NCBI GenBank assembly: GCA_030549775.1
Contig: CM060175.1
Span: 99,681,438-99,745,437 of the forward strand
Length of the DNA stretch: 64,000 nt
DNA from: Tamarix chinensis
Lineage: Eukaryota > Streptophyta > Magnoliopsida > Caryophyllales > Tamaricaceae
Reading direction: 5' to 3'
The notes beneath the pieces are model-generated. The model was not told the DNA's origin. It made no database searches and worked only from the letters and a program-made list of their open reading frames with translations. A program made the position numbers and the translations under genes. This document shows positions 1 to 12,400 of the stretch, piece after piece (positions within the stretch are counted from its first letter, which is position 1; each line of letters starts with the position of its first letter).

Positions 1-305
1 TACTATGCATATAATATCATCCAATATCTTTGAGATGTCTTTGACTATTGTAGCACTATTATAACCATATGCTAACATGATTCATGGATATTTATAAGAG
101 TTAAATTCTACAAACTTCTTATTGAAGCAACGCCATTTTTATATCCAAATAGGTGGAGTTCCTTTACTTGCATATACATAAATATGAAGTAAATTTTCTT
201 CATTAAGAGTTATGACTCATCATAAATATAAATGCAACACTTACAAACACTGAATTAATGTTTCATGAAGCACTTATCGGTAACTTATTATTACCCATTA
301 AACCT
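1..305 (-). other. Copia 3' non-coding flank
   Basis: This AT-rich sequence lies 3' of the RNase H remnant of the minus-strand Copia element. No reading frame of note is present. By position it should be the 3' untranslated part or the start of a 3' LTR, but the second LTR is not in the window, so no boundary can be set. Confidence 0.35.
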
Positions 306-1077
306 TTAGCTAATTTCACTAAGCAAGGTTAGACTCCTATTACACGTGCTTTCATAAAATGTCAATCCCATTACACTTGATGTATTTCTTACCATATCTC
401 TTGGTAATCCTTTTGTAAATGGATCTGTTAGATCATTATCCGTTTTAACATAAACAATAGTAATAATACCATGTGAGATCAATTCTCTCATATACTCATG
501 TCTCACACTTATATGTCCAGATTTTCCATTATAAACATGACTATACACTCTAGACATAGTAGCTTCACTATCACAATACACTGAAATAGCTAGTGTAGGT
601 TATGGCCACAACTTTGATTCTGTTACCAATTGTTTTCCATTCATTATGCTTCCTTGCATGCAACTGCCTTCATAGTTAAATGTGTAATACATGTCTGTTT
701 CTTTGAGGCCTAATTAATTGCACCTCCGACTAATGTGAAAATCCATCATGTTGTGGATTTATTATCATTAGCATTTGTTATCCAACTAGCATCGAAATAA
801 CCTTCTAGACATAAGGAAAAGAAGAATAAGTTAATGCTAACTTGGATGTTCTTTTAAGATATCCCAATATCCTACTTCTTCCTTTACAATGTCCATTACT
901 AGGATTACTTGTATACCTCAAAAGTTTGCATAAAGAAAATAAAATATCTGGTCTTATAATATGCATGGCATACATAAGACTTCCAATCGCACTGGCATAT
1001 TCTAATTGTGCAACCCCTCGATCATCATTAGTTGAAAGCTTTATACTAGAATCATATGAAGTATTTTCTTCTTTCAC
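306..1077 (-). pseudogene. Copia RNase H remnant
   Basis: Two blocks are visible. At 1077-805 is the connection region with YASAIGSLMYAM and RPDI, a conserved Copia signature. At 581-306 is the RNase H C-terminal half with YCDSEA, KSGHISVRHEY and a DPFTKGLP ending. A frame break lies between them, around 600-800. Confidence 0.85.
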
Positions 1078-1095
1078 TCTAAGATAAAAATACTT

Positions 1096-1890
1096 CTAAA
1101 GTAGCTTATCTATGTAGTGAGATTGACTTAAGGTAAAACCCTTATCATGATTTTTTACTTTAATCCCCAAAATAACATCAACTTCATTAGGATCCTTCAT
1201 CTTAAACTTAGAAGTTAGATATTTCTTGGTTTCATTCATACCAAGGATGTTGGTACCAAATATCAACATGTCATCTACATAAAGACAAATTATAACTTCA
1301 TAGTCTCTAGTGAATTTAGAATAAAAGCATTTGTATGCACTATTATGTTTGAAACCATTTGACAATATTGTTACATCAAACTTATCATGCCATTATTTTG
1401 GAGCTTGTTTCAAACTATATAATGATTTCACCAATTTATAAACTTTATTTTTGTAACTAGGAAGAAAAAATCTTTTTAGTTGCACCATATAAAGTTCTTT
1501 CTTGATTTATCCATTCAAAAATATAGTTTTAACATCCATTTTATGCACATGGAGCTTTTATATGGATGCTAACGCCAAAAGAACTCTGATAGAATTTATC
1601 CTTGCTACTGGTGCATAGGTGTCAAAATAATCTATACATTCCTTTTGAGTAAATCCTTTGGCTTCCAATCTTCCATTGAATGTTTGTATAGAACCATCAA
1701 TATTATATTTTCTTCTCAATACCTACTTACAATAAATACGTTTAGATCTCAGAGACAAATCCACTATGACCCAAGTATTATTAGACAATATTGAGTCCAT
1801 CTCATCATTTATGGCCTCTTTCCAAAAATACACGTCTTGAGATGACATGTCTTCACTAAATTATTTGGGTTCATCTTCAATGTTAAATGC
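1096..1890 (-). pseudogene. Copia reverse transcriptase remnant
   Basis: The reverse transcriptase is readable with a few stops from about 1890 to 1096. The upstream part shows the KGFTQ and DYFDTYAPV motifs. The catalytic YVDDMLIFG motif is encoded at about 1270-1281 and keeps both aspartates. The block ends in LSQSHYIDKLL, typical of the Copia thumb and connection region. Stops before the catalytic block show that it is non-functional. Confidence 0.85.
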
Positions 1891-2426
1891 CATGGGTATT
1901 TTATTGAACAATTTGGTTCTAGTTTCCTCAACCAAGAAATCTATTGACTCAGTTGAAACAAATTCAGGACCCAAGGACTTATCTTTTCTTGTCCTTTGAT
2001 TTCTTCGAGGTTCACTTACATTCTCGATTTGCTTCCTTCACGCCCACATTTTCATTAGTCACAGAATCATTAATAAATTTTATTTCAATAAACTCAACAC
2101 GTATTGTTTCAACAATAACATTTGAACTTAAATCTAAAAGTCTATATGCTTTAGAATTCTTTGCATAACCAACAAATATACTTTTAATTCCTCTTAGTCA
2201 TAATGTACTTTTATGAGGATATTTTTTTTATAAAATGAAACACACCCCCACACTTTAAAATAATTAAAGTTATATTTTCTATTATTCTAAGTTTCATATG
2301 GAATAGCATTAATTTTCTTTAAAGGAATTCTATTGTGGATGTAACATGTTTTTTCAAGTGCTTCACCTCATAAGTTGAAAGGTAAATTAGCATTCATACG
2401 CATATCATTAACCATATCCACTAAGG

Positions 2427-3128
2427 TTATTTATTTTTTTTAGCTAAACAATTTTTTTGAGGAGTGTAAGGAGAGGATGATTGATGTATTATATTATTTT
2501 CTGAACAATATGTAGATAATTCTATAAAGAAATATTCAGATCCTCTATCACTATGAAGAATCTTAATTTGTCTCTCCTTTTGATTTTCAACAATAGATTT
2601 ATATTCCTTGAATTTATTAAATGCTTCATATTTAGTTCTCATTAAATAAACATAAGTAAAACATGAAATATCATCAATGAAAGTTATAAAATATATTTTA
2701 CCTCCTCTTGCTAATACGACATTCATTTCACATATATCTGTGTGCACAAGATCTAAAAATTTTGCATTTCTTTAAACCTTAGGAAATGGTTTCTTAGTTA
2801 ATTTTGCTTGAATGCATATTTCACACTTTTCATTATGGTCACACTTAAAATAAATATATCCATTTTTTTGCATGTAATCTTGACAACGAAAATTAACATG
2901 TTCTAATCTAGCATGCCATAAAGAAGAAGAATGCTCAATATAGTAAATAGAAGAATAATTCACTTTATTATTAATACTAATTTTAAACATTCCATCACAA
3001 GTGTACCCTTTTCCTACGAACAAAGTATTCTTTGTCACTACAACCTTGTCAGACTCAAGTGCAATTTTGAAGCCCTTTTTACACAATAAATTAGCAAATA
3101 CAAGATTTTTTTCTAATATTAGGAACAT
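2427..3128 (-). pseudogene. Copia integrase remnant
   Basis: At 3128-2772 is the GAG-pre-integrase domain, with an H-x-R-L-E-H pattern (WHARLEHVN) and a C-x2-C pair (CEICIQAK) that together form the HHCC zinc site. At 2747-2427 the DDE core follows: HTDIC supplies the first Asp, HSDRGSEY the second, and the YTPQKN region precedes the catalytic Glu area. A frame break separates the two halves, so no active integrase can be made. Confidence 0.85.
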
Positions 3129-3246
3129 GAAATATATTGATCAAAGTCAATTTATGTCTTAAAGTAAGATCCAAGACAACTGATCCTTTTCCCAAAACCT
3201 TGGCAACATTGTTGCTTCCCATAAGAACCTTCTCTTGATCTGATAA

Positions 3247-3537
3247 TTATTCGTATAACTTAAACATTGCCTTATTGTCGCACACATGAATGGTTGCACC
3301 TGAATCAAGCCACCAATCCAATGACTTACTCACAATGGCCATATGAAGTGTTTTTACCATGCTAATTTGCATTTTAAATACCATTGCCACAAGCTCTTTA
3401 ACTTCACTTTTCACAATATTGGCCTTCTCACATTTTATAGCATATGCCTTCTTCTTGATTCTACATTCACGAATGGAATACCCTTTCTTTCCACAATGGT
3501 GACAGTGCCTATTTTCCTTCATATCATTATACTTCAT
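3247..3537 (-). pseudogene. Copia zinc knuckle and aspartic protease remnant
   Basis: The block has a zinc-knuckle-like segment, CHHCGKKGYSIREC. The usual histidine of C-x2-C-x4-H-x4-C is tyrosine here, so metal binding should be lost. It is followed by WWLDSGATIHVC, the catalytic D-S-G-A motif of the retroviral-type aspartic protease. Order and spacing match plant Copia polyproteins. The frame stops soon after the protease start. Confidence 0.8.
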
Positions 3538-3661
3538 GAAGGAATTTACTTTCTTGTTAACGTTTAGGTTTTACTAAGATTTTGTATTTTGATTCATTCT
3601 ATTTCCATTCTAACTAACATAATTCACTTTACAATTTAATAAAAACACATCAAATGAATGT

Positions 3662-4514
3662 GATTTCACCTCAATTTGAAGATGAGTTTAAAATTGTTCT
3701 ATAATCATGATTTCAAATGAATGTAGAACTTTCTTCCTGTAATCATTTCAACTAGGAGACAACTTAGATAAGATTGCTCCTACTTGAAGTGAATTAGGAA
3801 TCTTAACTTCAAGGTCACTAAGTTTGGATACTAGAATTTGAAAATCATGCAGTTGATCTATAATAGGAAAATCATTAGACATTCAAAACTCAAAATATTT
3901 CAAAGCCAAATATTTATCTGTACCTTTTTTCTCATTTTTATATTTGGATTTCACTTCAATTTGAAGATGTGTTTAAAATAGTTCTATAGCCATAATTTCA
4001 AACGAATATAGAAATTTCTTCCTGTAATAATTCCAACTAGGAGACACTTTAGATAATATTGCTCCTACTTGAAGTGAATTAGGAATCTTAACTTTAAGGT
4101 CACTAATTTTGGATACTAGAATTTGAAAATCATGCACTTGATCCATAATAGGCGAATCATTAGACATTCAAAACTCAAAATATTTCAAAGCTAAATATTT
4201 ATTAGTACATTTTTTCTCGTTTTTATATTTGGCTTTGAGAGCATCCCATATCTCCTTTTATGACTTCAAATTCTAATATAAATCATATAATCGGTCAGTG
4301 AGGGAGTTGATTATTGACTGTAAGACACTAATTCATCTTCTTCACGCTTCTTTCTTTGTGCTTTGACTTCATTGCTATCATTTAACTTTTTTTCCAGTAA
4401 CTTGGGTACACTTGAATCAATCACATAGAATATCTTCAAAGCATTAAGGATAAACACCATTTTATCTTTCCATCTTGTAAAATTATTTCCATCAAATTGA
4501 CTCAATTTGATCAA
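3662..4514 (-). pseudogene. Copia gag remnant with internal duplication
   Basis: The N-terminal block reads as a Copia gag start: it opens MIKLSQFDGNNFTRWKDKM, where F-D-G-N-N and W-K are family hallmarks. Downstream (4167-3973) a second block contains SNDSPIMDQVHDFQ and a KVSPSWNYYRKK segment, as in the gag UBN2-type domain. The second block is present twice, at 3662-3946 and 3947-4233, with about 10% divergence. Frames are broken. Gag would have formed the cytoplasmic particle shell. Confidence 0.75.
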
Positions 4515-5659
4515 ATCTTGTAAAATTATTATACATACGAGGCCCTAATCCCACCAACCTAGTTTATTTGCTATAAACACTAGTTTAGTTGCCATGCATT
4601 AAATTTGGTATCAAAGCATAGTGGATGTGTAGGTTTGGTGAATGGTTCATTTATGTATGAATGGTGATGTTAATAACACTTGTTGTTAGGGTTCAAGTTA
4701 AAAACTTAATGATAAATGAATGTTGGGTAAGTATATGAATGAAAAAACACACAAAGTTTCTTCAAACTAACTTTGAAAGTATCACACAGATAACTCTCAA
4801 ATGATTTGTAACAAAGAACACATATAATAAACTTTACTAGAGAACTCTTGTATTAACTCACACGGAATTAATAAAGAAGGTTTTTCAATTATCATTCACA
4901 AAGATTTGATAAAATAACAAAGAATTCATAAAGAGAACATGTTTTTATTAAAAATAAAATTCACCATTAAGATTACATGAGATGTTTATATGCTAAGTTC
5001 ACCTCCTCATATAACATCCTCACTAATAAAATAACTAACTAAATAAGATTAAAATTATTAATGATTAAATTACTATGCATTTACTGTTTGAATGAATAGT
5101 ACCTAATTAAATCCTTAGATAATAAATATAATCAAATTCTGTCAAAGTCTTAATAAGATAAAACACAACATAAGATAAAACTTAAATATTACCTAATTTC
5201 TTAATGATTAAACACAATAATTAATCAATTAACATCCTAATAATTAATCTTAATGACTAAGAAATTAAAAAATTAATTAACAGCTAAATCAATGTGTAAT
5301 TTAAGATAAAAATGCTAATTGTATCTATTTATCCATAAAATTTCAGTTTTATTATCATACAGTAAAATAGACATAACTTTATATAGAAAAATCAAAATTA
5401 AGATCCAAAAAATGCCTTGGACTATTAATTTGATAAGATTTTGAATGATATCTATATTGTAGGGTAAATATGTTTTCTCCAAAATTAACTCTTCATTCTC
5501 TCCAATGTGATTCATAAGTCAACCTTTAAAATCTTAGAATACTCCTGCATCATTTATATATTTGTAAATAAAAAATAAAAGAAGAACAAGAGCATGCTTA
5601 CATAAAAACTAAAAGGTAATGAACAAGCAAAATTGTTAGGCTGGCTAGCTACTTTTATT
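4515..5659. other. AT-rich intergenic sequence, no gene seen
   Basis: No gene or complete repeat is evident. A leader or LTR of the Copia element would be expected here, but no terminal pair is visible. A 66-codon open frame at 5315-5515 (minus) has no recognisable domain and is not called. Confidence 0.4.
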
Positions 5660-6087
5660 TAAGGATGTGCAAAACCGAAAATCTATATTAGTTGGATCAG
5701 AGATCCGCTTTGTATCTCTTATATAGGATTTGATATCTTAAAATTTGGATCTGATTATCGAATATGGCCAAAATATCTAATTATATTAATATTCATAATT
5801 AGATACATATATTTGGAAAAATATTACAATCTAGTATAATATACCATATCATACAGTATAATTTATTAACAATAAAGTATAATATGCTCTAATTAATACA
5901 ATACAATATACTTTTATATATTTTAATATAGAATAATATTAATCAAACTATAGTACAATACATTAAAATTTTGGATATCATACTAGTTTAGATAATTTGA
6001 TTAAAATGTGGATAGGATATCTAATCCGATTGCAACTAAATTTTACCAGATCAGATTTTCAAATTTCAAACTTTTTGCACATCCCTG
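5660..6087. mobile_element. hAT-like MITE
   Basis: The 428-bp, AT-rich segment is bounded by inverted ends, TAAGGATGTGCAAAA on the left and the complement of CAGGGATGTGCAAAAA on the right. These match the CAGGGATG-type ends of plant hAT MITEs. The 8-bp flanks cttttatt (5652-5659) and tttatatt (6088-6095) match at 6 of 8 positions, as expected for an old target duplication. Internal GGAT and ATCC-rich motifs mirror each other. No transposase is encoded. Confidence 0.7.
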
Positions 6088-6400
6088 TTTATATTAGTTT
6101 AGATTGAAAGTTATTACAAGTGAACAACCAATTGATCTACTTCCACAGTTCTTCTAAGTATAACAAGTGATTATTATAAAATTAAACTTCGATTGAAGTG
6201 TAATATGTTCAATCAAGTCTCACCTACATAAGAAGAAATTATAATATGTAATGACATCACCACTTCAAAAGGGGACCCGTATCTCAATCCTGATCACCCA
6301 TATTTCATCCAAAAAAAGAATGTTTGCCTAACTTTAATTCAAGCTTGTTGCAACCATTATTATATGATAGTATAGTCTCACTGCAAATGAAGTTTATTAG
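6088..6400. other. Short intergenic spacer
   Basis: About 310 bp of AT-rich sequence lie between the MITE and the chromovirus LTR. Nothing recognisable was found in it. Confidence 0.4.
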
Positions 6401-9400
6401 TATAACACCCCAAATTTTATTACTGAAAAATTTTATTTAGAAAAAGTATAATAACAATATAAATGGTTATTACCACTGTAATCAACATAAATCTATCTTA
6501 CCATACCTTCCTTACATTAATTACAAGGAAAAATATTTAAAATATAAAATAAGATTAACGTAGAGAAAAAGGGAACTTTAATAAAACTTAAATAAACATT
6601 TGGAGATTAACTCTGAGTACAAGATAACAAAAAAAATAATATAAAGGGATCCATTGGAACTAAGAGTCCAAAAATATATGCAAAAAAAACTGAAAACTAG
6701 ATAACATAACTCTATGTCCAACCCCAAAGATAATATGATCACTCCTCCCCAAGAAAATCATTACAAGCAACAAAGTCTTCCAACCAATCCTTAGTGTCAT
6801 GCATAGAGAAAACAAGGTCATCTCCCCCTAAAAATAAGCAACACCCATGAAAAGAATAATCGGTATACTACATACTAATTAAGGTAATAATACAGTCATA
6901 TCAAGGGCATACAAATTACATAAAGTCACATGAAAGACTAATAATGTGCAAAGCTCAAACATGATACGATGCAAGAGAATAACCAATCTATAATTCCATC
7001 ATCAGATATAATCACAATCCATTTTATTATTTACATTGAGTTTAGGGACTCCACTATTCTTAATCTGGTAGAACGGACTAAAGCACCTCTCAGGACAAAA
7101 TGCTCCCAAGCCATTATAATCGTTTACTAGAATATACTTAACACCTGTTAGGGCATCATGTTCCTGTCTACTATTCTTAAACTGATGGAATGATATGAAG
7201 AACCTCTCAAGGTAAAACTCTTCTGATCCACTATTATCATTCGGTGGAACAAACTCAACACCTTTGTCTTTACTCACGTGATCTTTCACTTTAAGTAATT
7301 AATGCCTTATTAAAATGTTGTTTATCTTGATATCATCATGAAAAAATATATATGACTATCCAAGACACATAAACAAACTTAGTATAAATAAACAAGGTGC
7401 AAACGACATAATCCAGGTGATGGTTGGGACATTTTCCTAAGAAAAAAGGCTATAACTCCCCCACTAATTTCATAAGGTAAGCATAAATTCTCGAATAAGA
7501 TTCATTTCATCACCCAACTTAGTACACCATACTAAAATAATATTACTAACAATATACCCAAAAATTAAGGCCTAACTCCAACATATCACACATGCAATAA
7601 CGAGCTTACCTTTAGTATTACTATTCATAATTTAAGTTATTTTCTCATTTTATTAGACTTATACTCCACATAATTTCTCTAAATATTCCACATGACATAC
7701 TTGAATATTTCAAATTAATTTTTTCTATAACAACACTAAATTCCTATATATAACCGCATATTGACCAAAATGCCCTTATCTAATTGAAAGTCTCATTTCA
7801 GATTACTTGTATCCTACTCAACCTCCATTTGATCATGATACTTCTAAGATAATTTATAACTCTCAATATTTATCATGCCATAATTATTTTTCTACATCAT
7901 CACAATATGTCCATAATACCCTTAAGATAGTCACAATGCCCTAACTTCCACAAAAATCCTACAAGTCTTATATCATTATTTTTTAACCTTCAACTTGTTA
8001 CATTACCACACATATAGTCCATATTCATTTTCCTCTTTCTATACTTTATCAAAATCTTAGATCATGCTAGCACACTTAGGGTTGCAAAACAAGACTTATC
8101 GCAACAATATCATATAATAAGTGCATGCTTTTCATATGGTATTCACTTTCCATAATTCAATACCACATTATCATACAATGAAATTATCAACATAAAATTA
8201 TCAATATAATAATACCTAACACAAAATACACATAACATTCAAAAATTCTAACTTTGACATGTATCCTTGCCTAATTAGAATAGGTCCTTAAGCAAATAAT
8301 CCTAATACGTCTCGTCCATGATCACAAAAAAATCACCTAAAAACCAAAAGTAATATACACTTAGAACTTAAGAAAACAACCAAGGAAAATATAAGTTAAA
8401 GAAGGATGAAAAAAAATCAATGTAAATGAAGATATGGGAAAATGCAGCACAAGGTTGAGCTGGTTGCGTGGGAATGTGGTGCGACCAAGGGGAGTGTTGT
8501 GTGGGGTTAATGATGTAGCTAAGGGAGGGTTTTCATTGAGGTTTGACACAACTAAGGTAAGGTTGCATTGGGTACTGATACAGGTAAGGGTATGGATGTG
8601 TAAGGTGTGAGTTGTTTAAGTGAGGTTGTGGTGCGGATGGGGGTGGGGGTGGGGGTGGTCTTGCATGAGTTTGTGATGCAACTAAATGGGAATTTCATGA
8701 GATTATCATGTATTTAGGGTATGGGTGACATGATTTGGGGTTTTCTGGAGAAGAAAGTTGTTGAAAATGAAGGATGTGTGAGGGATGATCGCAGGTTGGG
8801 GGTGTGTTGCATGAGAAGTTGACATGAGTAGGGGGTGTGTTATGTGTGGTTCTAAAGCCAATAAGGTGGAGTTATGTAGGGTTTGGATGCAGGAAGGTTA
8901 TAATTGTGTGAGGTGTAGTAAGTTAAATTTTTTCTATAAGAAAATTTTGGATCAAATAATAGAGAAATTAGGGGAAAAGAGAGGGAGTCAGGAGAGAGTT
9001 TGGTAAGGCATTAAATGAGGTAAGGATAGAGAATGAAGGGGTGTATATATTTGAAATTTTGGTGGTGTGTGAAGTTGAGACGGGCGGAGAGTGAAGCAAA
9101 GATGTGTATTCAGAAAAGTAAAGAGATTGGGGGATTTAGGGAAAAAATTTCCCTCGACAAATCTTAGAAGTTAAGGGAGGTGATGGTGGCAATGATGATG
9201 TAGTATTAATTTGGCTTATAGTTGAGGCTAGTTGAAGGAGAAATGGTAGGGTAAGGAGGAAATTACATAGGGAAGAAGAAGATCAAGAAAGAGGAAAGAA
9301 AATGGAAAAATAAAAGTAGAAAGAAAAGGAAAAAGAGAAAAGGGAAAAAAAGTTAGGGTTAGGGTTAGGGTTAGAATTAGTTTAAAATTAAGATTAAAGA

Positions 9401-9497
9401 ATTAGGATAATATTAAATAATTAATAATTTAAAAATAAGGTTAGGTTAAAATAATAATTTTTCAAAATTAGGGTTAGGTTAAATTTAGGGCATTGCA
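6401..9497 (-). repeat. 3' LTR of chromovirus (3.1 kb)
   Basis: In plus coordinates the LTR runs from TATAACACCCC (the terminal TG decayed to TA) to GGCATTGCA. It resembles the termini of the other long LTRs here (TGTAACACCCC and GGGGTGTTACA). The element's pol end abuts it at 9498. A TATA-like TATATACACCCC lies on the minus strand near 9039-9050, homologous to TATAAATACCCC of the solo LTRs. A purine-rich, GC-elevated stretch (8450-9350 on plus) and a hairpin-forming repeat module (7036-7258) match the other LTRs. Near its 5' end are three GGGTTA repeats (about 9355-9375). Confidence 0.75.
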
Positions 9498-9950
9498 TCA
9501 CTACCATTAAAAGATACTTTTTCTCCAAAGTCAATAGGTCAAGGTTGAGGAAGAAGAGAAAATATGGAATAAGGAAAGGTGATCTTAGTGGTTAACTCAA
9601 TAAGAGTTGATACTACACTACGGGGTACTACCCCCTTAAGAGAGGGAGAACCTAAAAACCTAGTGTACTTGTGACAAAAAGCTATCCTTCTTCATCTCCC
9701 AGGATGCCTCCTCTACTCCATGGTGACTCTAGAGAATCTTTACAAATGGAGTTGAGCTCATATAGATCTGTCGGCACCTTGATGTCGAGAATTTTCTAGG
9801 GAGCCTCCTCATAGGACAATAAATTTTTAAACTTGATCTCATCACATCTTATCACATAAGAATGATTTGAGACATACTTTCTCAACTGCAAGATGTGGAA
9901 TACGTTGTAAACTCAAGCTAAATCTGGTATAAGTGCTAAGAAATATGTGA
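9498..9950 (-). pseudogene. Chromovirus integrase C-terminus / chromodomain remnant
   Basis: Minus-strand translation gives scattered matches to the chromovirus C-terminus, including an LxxLxL-type segment and the H-G-V-E-E-A-S/T-W-E block (around 9700-9725) that ends the integrase and chromodomain of Del/Tekay-type elements. A chromodomain would steer integration to modified histones. The same segment recurs at 37513-37930, which supports the identification. Frames are broken. Confidence 0.6.
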
Positions 9951-10251
9951 CCTTGCCAACTCAATCAAGGATCTTATTAGGCCCCATGTACCTTGGGGTC
10001 AACTTACCTTTCTTATTAAACCTTTGCACCCTCTTGATGGGCGAGACCCTCAAAAAAATTTTATCCCTTGCCTCAAAGCCATCACTATGGTACCTCTGAT
10101 TACCATAACTCTTATGTTGACTCTAAGCTACCCTCAATCATATCTGGCCCAAGTACAACAATCTTACTTATGTCACTCCAATACAAAGGTGTCTGAAACT
10201 TGTGTCTATATAGTGCCTCAAAGGTTGTCATCATTATACTAGTGTGATAAT

Positions 10252-10432
10252 TGTTTGGAATAAAATCAGGTATAGGCTAAGCCCAATTAGTAAGAACCCA
10301 AAACCATATTCATATATAAGCCTAAGTGCGACTCCATCTTAAAAGGAATTGGTAGTAGAAGGAGTAACCCAATAGAATATATATTGGTCTAATTCCACCT
10401 TATTAATCAATATGAGACTTTGCTTGCACCCA
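10252..10432 (-). repeat. TRIM 3' LTR
   Basis: This is the left copy of the 181-182-bp direct repeat. It pairs with 10685-10866 over its whole length with moderate divergence, sharing for example the CCATATTCATATATAAG block. Confidence 0.8.
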
Positions 10433-10684
10433 AAAATCATCCTATAGAACTAAGTAATACATAGCCTACCCCTACCTAGAAGATAATGCTCCATAAAGTT
10501 AACTACTCATCTTCACTGCGTTAGTTGAAGGTGTGCCTTACATGAAGCACTAGAGTATCCCCTTACCTCGAGAGCTCATTCCTTTACCTAAGCCAACTTA
10601 GTCTTTCTTATAGAGTATTAAGCAACTTTCATTCGAGATTCCAAGGATACTTGCCTAAGTTTAGAACCAAACTTTGATACCACT

Positions 10685-10866
10685 TGTTGGAAATAAAATC
10701 AAGCTTAGGCCAAGATTGATTAAGAACATCCCAAAACCATATTCATATATAAGATCAAGTGAGGTTCCATCCTAAAACCAATTGGTAATAGGAGGAGTAT
10801 CCCACTAGACTTATATATTGGTATAAGTCCCTCTTATTTATCAATGTGATACTTTATTCGCACCCA
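10685..10866 (-). repeat. TRIM 5' LTR
   Basis: This is the right copy of the direct repeat. The primer-binding site follows two bases beyond its TG end (plus coordinates 10672-10682). Confidence 0.8.
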
Positions 10867-12388
10867 AGAATAACTGTTGTTGCATGAAAATTCTACCAAA
10901 TATAGAATATCCTCCCAAATTCATCAAAATTCCAAAACACAAGCCCATACGATTTCCTTACGAGTCTAGATCATTTTATCTTTCTATCAATCTGTAGTTG
11001 AGTGAAAGGCGGTGCCCAACCTCGAATTTGTGCTCATAGCCTCCTATAAATTTTCTCAAAAATGTAAAAGAAATCTCAAATCCTATAAAAAATGTGTTAG
11101 TAAGTGTTTAACACCGACTTACCTCATGCTTTGTGTATGCATCTGCTAATTAATCCATGCTCCATGTTGAATTCATTGGTATAAAAATTGCTAATTTATT
11201 CAAACAGTCAGTGATAAACTAAACCATATCGCATCCACTGTGATTGCTTAGTAGTCATCTCACAAAAGCCATGGAGATGGAGTCCTACTCTCATCTCAAA
11301 ACATCCAAAGGTTGTACCGTTCTTATAGGTCTATGGTGCTCTATCTTGAGCTTCTAAAAAAATTAAAAATTTCAATACAAACTCTACTACCTCTCACTTC
11401 ATGTGAGACTACTAATAAATCCACTTAAGGTTCTTGAAATACCCCGAAATCCTAATTTTCGAAATTATGGCCAAATAAGGAATTAGTAGGGAAATTAAAC
11501 ATTTAAATTTATTTACTTAAAATGTAGAGTTAACTAAGGCAAATTAAGAGGAAAATAATAAAGAATTTAATTGAAAGAAAATTTGGGTATTTTCCTAATT
11601 AGTATGGAGGTTAAGAAAATTTATCTAAAATAGTCTAAACTAAGCAATAAGGGAATTTATTTAATATTTTATAAATATTAATATTCTAACAGCCGAAGAA
11701 AATTCTAAATAATTTATGCAAAATCCAAAACCCTAAATAAACCCTTTCCTTTTTCTTTTCCTTCCTTTTTCCTTTCCTTCTTTTCTTCTTTTTTTTTATT
11801 TTCCCCGTCGGTTGGGCCTTCCTTCCTGCGGCCCAACCTTCCTTCTCTCCTTTCTCCCTTCCCGCGGCCCAGCGTCGTTCGCTGGCCGACGCTTGCATGC
11901 AACACAGTGTTTTGGCCATCAATCCGCCGAAGCGCCGTGTCAAGACTAGTGAATCTTATAACTGTTGCCAGCAAACGTCACGACGATGCGTTTCGATCGT
12001 ATAAACTAATGAAACGACACGTCAAGGTTATGAACATTATAACTATTGCCGACCGGCCGGTTTCTTCTTTTCTTTTCCTTCCCTGGACCGCCGGTCCGCC
12101 CATGCCCGTCGTCTTCCTCCTCGCGCAGGCCTGCAACTCGCAGCCTGCCGCCGCTGACAGCCCTGCCGTCCGGCCGTCCTTCCCCTGCCATTCCCGTCCC
12201 TTTCTTTCCCGAATCAACCCAGCACAATCGTCCTGCCCCTCACACGTCCTGATTTCCTTTCCTTTTCCCGCAAACGAGCCTACCAAACCACAGACCTGCG
12301 ACCGACTGCCACCATCGGACGGCGGCCTGCCGCACCTGCCCCCGCGTGCCTTCCTTCTTCCCTTCGTCGTCTTCCTCTCCTCAATTGC

Positions 12389-12400
12389 CTATAAATACCC
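12389..12400 (+). promoter_or_regulatory. TATA box of solo LTR
   Basis: TATAAATACCCC sits about 950 bp into the LTR, just upstream of the GC-rich block. The related solo LTR at 48366-52406 has the identical motif on its own sense (minus) strand near 51611-51622, so the element promoter is conserved. Confidence 0.65.

Larger units (their letters stand above)
306..4514 (-). mobile_element. Ty1/copia retrotransposon remnant
   Basis: Minus-strand polyprotein blocks occur in the Copia order: gag (about 4514-3662), degenerate CCHC knuckle and protease (3537-3247), GAG-pre-integrase (3128-2772), integrase core (2747-2427), reverse transcriptase (about 1890-1096) and RNase H (1077-306). Integrase before reverse transcriptase is diagnostic for Ty1/copia against Ty3/gypsy. 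Stops and frameshifts separate the blocks, so the element is dead. No LTR pair was found. A 285-bp tandem duplication is present in gag. It is old compared with the crisp nested insertions farther right. Confidence 0.9.
10252..10866 (-). mobile_element. TRIM (miniature LTR retrotransposon)
   Basis: Two direct repeats, 10252-10432 (181 bp) and 10685-10866 (182 bp), both run TGTTkGGAA...GCACCCA in plus coordinates and flank only about 250 bp. On the minus strand, two bases after the 5' LTR, is TGGTATCAAAG (10682-10672), a primer-binding site matching initiator tRNA-Met at 10 of 11 positions. Flanks ataat (10247-10251) and agaat (10867-10871) fit a decayed 5-bp duplication. There is no coding capacity. 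The site lies inside the chromovirus integrase. Confidence 0.82.
9951..11434 (-). pseudogene. Chromovirus integrase remnant, split by TRIM and solo LTR
   Basis: At 11250-11160 the minus strand encodes an integrase-core segment (ITDCLNKLAIFIPM, cf. the V-D-R-L-T-K-x-A-H-F motif). At 11430-11380 lies the K-x-E-V-V-E-F-V segment before the HHCC cysteines. On either side of the TRIM, the frame resumes with HTSVMMTTFEALYR, the typical block after the catalytic Glu. The reading continues precisely across the TRIM site, which confirms that insertion. Multiple stops are present. Confidence 0.7.

Noticed and set aside
4606..4617. TGGTATCAAAGC on the plus strand, resembling a tRNA-Met primer-binding site
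   Set aside because: It lies on the strand opposite to the adjacent Copia gag and has no LTR before it. Probably chance or a relic of another element.
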